A stretch of 47,675 nucleotides of DNA from the NCBI GenBank assembly GCA_030765645.1, contig JAVCCE010000030.1:1-47675 (forward strand), given 5' to 3'. A model generated the notes under the pieces. The model worked only from the letters and a program-made list of their open reading frames with translations, was not told where the DNA came from and did not search any database. This stretch comes from Candidatus Hinthialibacter antarcticus. Its GTDB lineage: Bacteria; Hinthialibacterota; Hinthialibacteria; Hinthialibacterales; Hinthialibacteraceae. Shown piece after piece: positions 43,108 to 47,675 of this stretch (the first letter of the stretch is position 1; every line of letters starts with the position of its first letter). The translations under genes were made by a program, and so were the position numbers.

Positions 43108-44961
43108 ATGCCTGATTATAGATCCCGAACTACAACTCACGGACGCAATATGGCCGGAGCGCGCTCTCTCTGGCGCGCCACTGGAATGAAAGACGATGAT
43201 TTTGGGAAACCAATCATCGCCGTAGTCAATTCGTTCGTCGAATTCGTCCCCGGTCACGTTCACTTAAAAGACCTTGGTCAAATGGTTGCGCGTGAGATCG
43301 AAGCGGCGGGCGGCGTCGCCAAAGAATTTAACACCATTGCTATCGACGACGGCATCGCCATGGGCCACGGCGGCATGTTGTATTCGCTGCCGTCGCGCGA
43401 CCTGATCGCCGACAGCGTCGAATATATGGTCAACGCCCACTGCGCCGACGCGATGGTGTGCATCTCCAATTGCGACAAAATTACGCCCGGCATGTTGATG
43501 GCAGCCATGCGGCTTAATGTTCCCGCCGTGTTTGTTTCTGGCGGCCCGATGGAAGCGGGCAAAGCGGTGGTCGAAGGTAGCGAAAAGCGGTTGGACCTGA
43601 TTTCAGCCATGGTCAAAGGCGCCGATCCCAATGTCTCTGACGAAGACGCCGAAGCCTATGAGCGCTCGTCCTGCCCCACCTGTGGATCGTGCTCGGGCAT
43701 GTTTACCGCGAACTCGATGAACTGCCTTAATGAGGCGATTGGCCTGGCATTGCCCGGCAACGGCACCGTGGTCGCGACCCATTCAGACCGCAAGGAACTC
43801 TTTTTAAACGCGGGACGAATCATCGTTGATTTGACCAAGCGCTATTACGAAAAAAATGACGAAACCGCCCTGCCGCGCAGCATCGCCACATTCGAAGCGT
43901 TTGAAAACGCGATGCGGTTGGATATTGCAATGGGCGGTTCAACCAATACCATCCTCCACTTGCTCGCTATCGCCCAGGAAGGCGGAGTCAATTTTACGCT
44001 GGACGACATCAACCGTTTGTCAAAATCGACGCCTTGTATCTGCAAGGTCGCCCCGGCCTCGACGGAAGTGTTTGTTGAAGACGTCCACCGCGCTGGCGGC
44101 ATCATGGCGATTCTGGCTGAGTTAAGCCGGGGCGGATTGATCCATCGCGATGTTCGGTCAGTACACAGCGCCACCTTAGGCGAAGCGCTCGACAAATGGG
44201 ACATTACCCAAACGGCGGACGAGAAAGTCAAAGAGTTCTACCGCGCCGCTCCAGGCAATGTCCCGACCCAGGTCGCGTTTTCACAATCCAAACGCTATGA
44301 CGCTTTGGATGCAGACCGCGAAAATGGCGCCATTCGTTCCGTTGAACACGCATTCACCAAAGACGGCGGCTTGGGCATTCTCTATGGCAACCTCGCCCCG
44401 GACGGCTGCGTCGTTAAAACGGCGGGCGTGGATGAAAGCGTGTGGAAATTCAGCGGCCCAGCGGTGATTTTTGAGTCGCAAGAAGACGCGGTCGACGCCA
44501 TTCTGGGCAAAAAAATTAAAGCAGGCGATGTGTTGGTCATTCGTTATGAAGGCCCGCGCGGCGGCCCGGGAATGCAGGAAATGCTCTACCCGACCTCGTA
44601 CCTGAAGTCGATGGGTTTAGGCAAAGACTGCGCGTTGGTTACCGACGGGCGCTTTTCCGGCGGCACTTCAGGCCTCTCGATTGGACACGTCAGCCCCGAA
44701 GCCGCATCAAAAGGCAACATCGGTTTGGTGGAGGAAGGCGATACTATCGAAATCGACATTCCAAACCGCAAAATGCAAATCGCTATTTCGGATGCGGAAC
44801 TCGAAGAACGCCGTGAAAAGATGGAAGCCAAAGGCGACAAGGCCTGGATGCCCGCGACACGCAATCGTCAGGTATCCACTGCCTTAAAGGCGTATTCGAT
44901 GATGGCGCAAAGCGCCGACAAGGGCGCCGTCCGCGATCTGAGTTTGGTGAAAAAAGTATAA
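43108..44961 (+). CDS. ilvD: Dihydroxy-acid dehydratase
   Basis: A 617-residue enzyme, close in length and wording to E. coli IlvD. Fe-S ligand cysteines are Cys122 (in [12 protein letters not shown]) and Cys195 (in [11 protein letters not shown]). The position around residue 50 that holds a further cysteine in the shorter [2Fe-2S] type is FVPGH here, so this is more likely the oxygen-sensitive [4Fe-4S] type. Other family blocks are [18 protein letters not shown] and [15 protein letters not shown]. It makes 2-oxo acids in valine and isoleucine synthesis. GAGGA lies before the ATG, and a terminator follows 26 bases after the stop. No other ilv gene is in the window. Confidence 0.97.
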   Translation: MPDYRSRTTTHGRNMAGARSLWRATGMKDDDFGKPIIAVVNSFVEFVPGHVHLKDLGQMVAREIEAAGGVAKEFNTIAIDDGIAMGHGGMLYSLPSRDLIADSVEYMVNAHCADAMVCISNCDKITPGMLMAAMRLNVPAVFVSGGPMEAGKAVVEGSEKRLDLISAMVKGADPNVSDEDAEAYERSSCPTCGSCSGMFTANSMNCLNEAIGLALPGNGTVVATHSDRKELFLNAGRIIVDLTKRYYEKNDETALPRSIATFEAFENAMRLDIAMGGSTNTILHLLAIAQEGGVNFTLDDINRLSKSTPCICKVAPASTEVFVEDVHRAGGIMAILAELSRGGLIHRDVRSVHSATLGEALDKWDITQTADEKVKEFYRAAPGNVPTQVAFSQSKRYDALDADRENGAIRSVEHAFTKDGGLGILYGNLAPDGCVVKTAGVDESVWKFSGPAVIFESQEDAVDAILGKKIKAGDVLVIRYEGPRGGPGMQEMLYPTSYLKSMGLGKDCALVTDGRFSGGTSGLSIGHVSPEAASKGNIGLVEEGDTIEIDIPNRKMQIAISDAELEERREKMEAKGDKAWMPATRNRQVSTALKAYSMMAQSADKGAVRDLSLVKKV

Positions 44962-44986
44962 CGGTTTTAATGCCATTGATTCAATC

Positions 44987-45019
44987 AAAAGCCTGGCCTG
45001 TAGTGGTCAGGCTTTTTTT
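44987..45019 (+). terminator. Rho-independent terminator of ilvD
   Basis: AAAAGCCTGGCC (44987-44998) pairs with GGTCAGGCTTTT (45005-45016, one G-T pair) around TGTAGT, followed by further T's. Confidence 0.92.
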
Positions 45020-45129
45020 GTGATCGGTGAATTTTATGTTCATTGAATCGCGTTTTAGAAACCGATTCACCTTGCGTTTGTTCTATGGTAATGTGATGGA
45101 AACAGTTCAACGATTGTGAGACGATAACG

Positions 45130-46458
45130 ATGAAACGGCGAACCTTCTTGTCCCAAACCACTAAACCCATGATCGGCCTTTCCGCCGCGATGCTTGCAGG
45201 CAACCCCAGGCAGGTTCTTGGCGCCAATGATAAAATCCGCATCGGTCTGGTTGGCTGTGGAGGCCGCGGCCTGATGCTGTTTCGCGCCTATTCGCGTGAT
45301 GAGCGCTTTCAATTCGCTTACATGTGCGATCCTGACCCGCGCCGTGGGGCGCGGGAATTCGAGTGGGCGAAAGCAGAACACAATCCCCATATCAAGCGTT
45401 ATACCGATTTCCGCCGTATGTTGGATGACAAGAACGTCGATATGGTGATGATCGCCACCCCCGACCATTGGCACGCGCTCGCAACCATTCTCGCCTGTCA
45501 GGCCGAGAAAGACGTCTATGTAGAAAAGCCCATGAGCCACAACCTGGTTGAAGGGCGAAAGATGATCGAAGCCGCCCGCAAATATAACCGGGTCGTACAA
45601 GTGGGTATGCAAAGCCGCAGCGCTCCCTATTTATATGAAGCGGCTGAATATATCCGCAGTGGAAAACTCGGCGACATTCAACTCTGCAAAATTTTTAATA
45701 TGAAATCTGACCGCCCGTTTCATGCAGACGAAACGCTCCAGCCTCCCAAAGAACTCAATCTAGACGTTTGGCTGGGCGCGGCCCGCGAGAAATACGCCTA
45801 TGTTTATGCCAGCAAAGGCTGGCTCTTTTACTGGGATTTCTGCAACGGTGACATGATGAACGATGGCGTACATCAAATTGACATTGCGCGTTGGCTGCTC
45901 AATCAACGCTTCCCCAAGAGCGCGTATTGTACCGGCGGAAACTTCGCTTTCGACGATGACCGTGAAGTGCCTGACACGCAGTGCGCGGTTCTCGAATTTG
46001 ACAATCAGATTGTGACCATCGAAAACACGCAGAACATGCAATACATGCAAAAAACCACCTTAGACATGCGCAACCGCAGCGAGTTCCCCCTTTGGCAGCA
46101 CAACGCAACCCGCATTGAAATTTATGGATCAAAGGGATTAATGATGGTCGGGCGGCACGGCAGCGGCTGGCAGGTTTTCAGCAAAGACGGTCAGGTTGTC
46201 GCAGAGGCTCATGGTCAGTTTCCCGACGAGCCTCACAAAGACAATCTCTATGAATGTCTGCATTCACGCAAGCGCGCAAACGCCGATGTTGAAGAGGGCC
46301 ACATCAGTTGCGCTTGGGTCCATCTGGCGAACATTTCACTCAAGTTAGGCGGGCGCAAACTGGTGTTCGACGCGGCTTCTGAAAAATGTGATGTCCCAGA
46401 AGCGAACGCGCTGCTTCAGCGCCAATACCGAAAGCCCTATCAATTGCCGACGATATGA
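45130..46458 (+). CDS. Exported Gfo/Idh/MocA-family oxidoreductase
   Basis: A 442-residue protein. It begins MKRRTFLSQTTKP, a twin-arginine signal (RRTFL) of weak hydrophobicity, with cleavage probably near residue 32. The Rossmann fold follows with VGCGGRG (NAD(P) binding), and the family motif EKPMSHNLVEG holds the catalytic Lys of EKP. The middle part has WDFCNGDMMNDGVHQIDIARWLL, with the D..H pattern of the active site. Members oxidise or epimerise sugars; the Tat-exported subgroup is greatly expanded in planctomycete-like bacteria. Substrate unknown. The ATG has no strong ribosome binding site. A partial palindromic repeat follows 26 bases after the stop. Confidence 0.9.
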   Translation: MKRRTFLSQTTKPMIGLSAAMLAGNPRQVLGANDKIRIGLVGCGGRGLMLFRAYSRDERFQFAYMCDPDPRRGAREFEWAKAEHNPHIKRYTDFRRMLDDKNVDMVMIATPDHWHALATILACQAEKDVYVEKPMSHNLVEGRKMIEAARKYNRVVQVGMQSRSAPYLYEAAEYIRSGKLGDIQLCKIFNMKSDRPFHADETLQPPKELNLDVWLGAAREKYAYVYASKGWLFYWDFCNGDMMNDGVHQIDIARWLLNQRFPKSAYCTGGNFAFDDDREVPDTQCAVLEFDNQIVTIENTQNMQYMQKTTLDMRNRSEFPLWQHNATRIEIYGSKGLMMVGRHGSGWQVFSKDGQVVAEAHGQFPDEPHKDNLYECLHSRKRANADVEEGHISCAWVHLANISLKLGGRKLVFDAASEKCDVPEANALLQRQYRKPYQLPTI

Positions 46459-46467
46459 GATGATAAG

Positions 46468-46525
46468 GCGTGGGTGTATCTCTCTTCGCTTCAGTGCGGG
46501 CTTTCAGGCCCTTATGCACAGGCGC
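46468..46525 (+). repeat. Truncated palindromic repeat, copy 4
   Basis: Bases 46485-46525 match the palindrome core of the element at 27953-27993 identically over 41 bases. The left arm is diverged (GTGGGTGTATCTCT) and the right arm is missing; the sequence changes directly into the end of the hydrolase remnant at 46531. It follows the Gfo/Idh gene. Confidence 0.85.
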
Positions 46526-46530
46526 CTCTA

Positions 46531-46683
46531 TTAATTTACAAAATGCTCATCTAAAAATGACTGGATTCCTGCGATGTATTCTACTCTTGAAACCGCATGA
46601 ATGTCGTGGCCTGCCCGGATCGAGAGAAACGCTTTCGGCTCGTTCGCTGCATCAAATAGCTCAGCAAGCAATGTTATCGGATT
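46531..46683 (-). pseudogene. C-terminal remnant of an alpha/beta hydrolase
   Basis: Read on the minus strand, the frame ending in TAA at 46531-46533 gives about 50 residues with LLAELFDAANEPKAFLSI, RAGHDIHAVSRVEYI and AGIQSFLDEHF. This matches the usual end of small alpha/beta hydrolases, with the catalytic His in the GH pair and a final helix. No N-terminal half is found: a perfect palindrome begins at 46689, right where the frame would continue, and the sequence beyond shows no hydrolase signal. Likely a gene destroyed by insertion and deletion. Confidence 0.6.
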
Positions 46684-46688
46684 CTGGT

Positions 46689-46731
46689 GGTGGGCTGCTT
46701 CGCCTGCCGCAGGCAGGCGAAGCAGCCCACC
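46689..46731 (+). repeat. Perfect 20-bp palindrome with a 3-base loop
   Basis: The arm 46689-46708 is the exact complement of 46712-46731 around GCA. The sequence contains GCTGCTTCGCCTGCC and looks like a mobile palindromic unit (REP-like) that interrupted the hydrolase remnant. The stem is much too strong and regular for chance. Confidence 0.95.
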
Positions 46732-46771
46732 CTACCTTGACTTTAGTTAGGTAGTACATTGAGGATATTCA

Positions 46772-46908
46772 TTATTCTTGGACTTTATCTTTAAATTCTT
46801 TGGTCAACGTGATGATGATTTCAACACCTGAAAGACCTTTAGTTTCAAGTTCTAAGTGCAACAGGAGTGTTCTTTGGAAAGTGCTTTGTAATAGCTGAAG
46901 TTATTCAT
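46772..46908 (-). pseudogene. Remnant of a small gene, frameshifted near its start
   Basis: On the minus strand a GGAG ribosome binding site stands 7 bases before an ATG at 46906-46908. After two codons the frame giving a sensible protein shifts: from 46900 to the stop at 46772-46774 it reads LQLLQSTFQRTLLLHLELE, then TKGLSGVEIIITLTKEF and KDKVQE. The 43-codon frame is open but has no start of its own. Family not recognised. The rest of 46732-47002 shows no other gene. Confidence 0.4.
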
Positions 46909-47002
46909 TTTCTTCTCCAAAAATTTGGAATGGATTGGCGAGCGCCGAGCCAAGGACGTGATAGCGTCTAGTCCTTAATGATAATACAAAAAAAATTCCT
47001 CA

Positions 47003-47263
47003 TTAATAGACTTGATTATGAGTTCCGACAGATATGAATAAAACGTAGACGTAATTGTCTTGTTCTCTGAAAATCAATCTGATGTCTCCTCCCGCCGAAA
47101 TCGCTCGGTATCCAAGAAGATTTCCTTTTAACGCATGGTTTTTTAGGATGGGATCAAAAGGATCATTCTCAAAGAACTCGAGAGTTTCACCGACTCGAAT
47201 TTTTTGGTTGGGTGTTAATTTTTTGAGCCCTTTTCTAAAATCTTTATGGAACCGTATCCGCAT
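47003..47263 (-). CDS. RelE/YafQ-family mRNA interferase toxin
   Basis: An 86-residue basic protein with the RelE-fold arrangement: RFHKDFRKGLKKL at the start, FENDPFDPILKNHALKG in the middle, then GYRAISAGGDIRLIFREQ and VYVLFISVGTHNQVY. The ending GTHNQVY is typical of YafQ/RelE toxins (GsHdevY-like), with His and Tyr near the active site. Such toxins cleave mRNA on the ribosome. The start lies 5 bases after the antitoxin stop, in the standard antitoxin-first order. Confidence 0.85.
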   Translation of the reverse strand: MRIRFHKDFRKGLKKLTPNQKIRVGETLEFFENDPFDPILKNHALKGNLLGYRAISAGGDIRLIFREQDNYVYVLFISVGTHNQVY

Positions 47264-47268
47264 TGATT

Positions 47269-47496
47269 TTAACCCAGGCCAAGCGATTTGCGCGCTTTAG
47301 CCATAGATGAAAATTCTTCAACATTAATGCCTTTTTCCGCTTCGGCGCCTGCTTTTAGAATTTTCGCGATGTCTTTCGGCGGGTAGTTTTCTTCCAGAAA
47401 TTCGTCTTCGCTGGCGGCGACGAACTCTTGTACTTTCTTACGTTCGCCTTCCGGCAGTTCTTGGATGAGTTGGATCACTTCTTCAGCGGTTTTCAT
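47269..47496 (-). CDS. Antitoxin partner of the RelE-type toxin
   Basis: A protein of 75 residues from the ATG at 47496, which has GGAG 9 bases upstream; an in-frame ATG at 47532 would add 12 residues but has no ribosome binding site and lies 1 base from a TATAAT. It starts MKTAEEVIQLIQELPEGERKKVQEF, a helix-rich N-terminal part common in antitoxins of this kind, and has an acidic C-terminal half (EDEFLEENYPPKDIAKIL) likely to wrap the toxin. It is expected to neutralise the toxin and repress the operon. Confidence 0.8.
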   Translation of the reverse strand: MKTAEEVIQLIQELPEGERKKVQEFVAASEDEFLEENYPPKDIAKILKAGAEAEKGINVEEFSSMAKARKSLGLG

Positions 47497-47533
47497 TTGA
47501 ATCGGCTCCGGTAGAGGGTTTTCCTTCGACATG

Positions 47534-47539
47534 ATTATA
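47534..47539 (-). promoter_or_regulatory. -10 element of the toxin-antitoxin operon
   Basis: On the minus strand TATAAT lies 38 bases before the preferred antitoxin ATG. A -35 spaced 17 bases would fall at 47557-47562, inside the ISL3 terminus, where CCGGAT is a poor match. The insertion may have displaced the original -35. Confidence 0.5.
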
Positions 47540-47551
47540 GTACAAAATTAT

Positions 47552-47675
47552 GGTTCATCCGGTAAATGAGTACCTACATTGATGGATGGCCATGATTTTG
47601 AGTTTAAAGAATTCTTGATCTCGAAATCCATAGGCTTGGCGTTTCATGGTTTTGATTTTGTTGTTGGTTCCTTCG
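47552..47675 (-). mobile_element. Right end of an ISL3-family insertion sequence (continues beyond window)
   Basis: The terminus GGTTCATCCGGTAAATGAG at 47552 matches the right ends of the two miniature elements. The transposase stop codon lies only 3 bases inside it. The left end and target duplication partner are outside the window; the 8 bases before it (47544-47551) are AAAATTAT. Confidence 0.85.
47555..47675 (-). CDS. ISL3-family transposase, C-terminal part
   Basis: Forty codons up to the stop at 47555-47557 are visible. They read EGTNNKIKTMKRQAYGFRD, then QEFFKLKIMAIHQCRYSFTG. The Glu of EGTNNKIK is the last residue of the DDE catalytic triad as placed in ISL3/IS204/IS1001-type transposases, and the KRQAYGFRD block is a family hallmark. 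There is no frameshift in the visible part, so the copy may be active. It may supply the transposase needed by the miniature elements at 6656 and 27892. Confidence 0.9.
   Translation of the reverse strand, partial: EGTNNKIKTMKRQAYGFRDQEFFKLKIMAIHQCRYSFTG

Noticed and set aside
46527-46534. TCTATTAA after copy 4, equal to the target duplication of copy 1
   Set aside because: There is no second TCTATTAA on the left side of copy 4, and the bases are part of the hydrolase remnant's stop region, so I treat it as coincidence.
46470-46754. 94-codon plus-strand gene
   Set aside because: It runs through a repeat, the antisense of the hydrolase remnant and a palindrome.

Overview
The window looks like chromosomal DNA of a free-living, carbohydrate-using bacterium with a Gram-negative-type envelope: lipoprotein and Tat signals, type II/IV pseudopilins, dockerin and cohesin-like modules, CotH/lamin-tail proteins, and many secreted polysaccharide-active proteins. 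Gene density is high, on both strands, with moderate G+C. The mix (caspase-like protein lacking its cysteine, VWA/Gln-rich operon, paired pilins, Na+/sugar symporter, Gfo/Idh/MocA with an export signal, TP-rich surface protein) resembles Planctomycetota-, Hydrogenedentota-, Sumerlaeota- or Hinthialibacterota-like lineages. I cannot fix the phylum from the sequence alone.

Layout. 1-3970: the end of a Gln/Gly-rich protein, a membrane VWA protein and a secreted caspase-fold protein, in one operon. 4127-6655: secreted lamin-tail/CotH-kinase protein, followed directly by a miniature transposable element. 7061-13801: secreted GH95 fucosidase, VOC protein, CE15 glucuronoyl esterase, queuosine-tRNA mannosyltransferase-like protein and a Tat-exported deacetylase-like protein. 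13968-20949: galT and a galactokinase-like GHMP kinase on the minus strand, divergent from an inositol-phosphatase-like enzyme, a Na+/solute symporter and a sulfotransferase. 21062-26092: TPR lipoprotein, mutS and an ArnT-like glycosyltransferase. 26226-29197: two paralogous pseudopilins with near-identical terminators flanking a secreted nucleoside-hydrolase-like gene, a second miniature element and an island of hairpins. 29287-33212: a minus-strand cluster (membrane protein, recJ, GT2, crcB, small protein). 33427-33663: a promoter and tRNA-Val/tRNA-Asp genes, the latter enclosed by a perfect inverted repeat. 33717-36536: two secreted proteins, one with a dockerin-like segment inside a cohesin-like fold and one with a Thr/Pro repeat linker. 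36623-46458: yggS/PLPBP, a carboxypeptidase-regulatory-domain protein, purM, a GT-C-like membrane protein, ilvD and a Gfo/Idh/MocA oxidoreductase. 46459-47675: gene remnants, palindromes, a RelE/YafQ-type toxin-antitoxin pair and the 3' end of an ISL3-family insertion sequence.

The most interesting observation is a non-autonomous element family. Two short elements (262 and 197 bp) have ISL3-like termini, perfect 8-bp target duplications, a decayed tail of the transposase gene and an internal 80-bp palindrome. The right end of a likely autonomous relative lies at the window edge, and two further decayed palindrome copies lie at 37.4 kb and 46.5 kb. They mostly sit just after stop codons, where they could also act on transcript 3' ends.

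Metabolically the window points to external breakdown of fucose- and glucuronate-containing glycans (GH95, CE15), sodium-driven uptake (SSS symporter) and Leloir-type sugar handling (GalT and GHMP kinase), alongside housekeeping repair (MutS, RecJ), purine (PurM) and branched-chain amino-acid (IlvD) enzymes.
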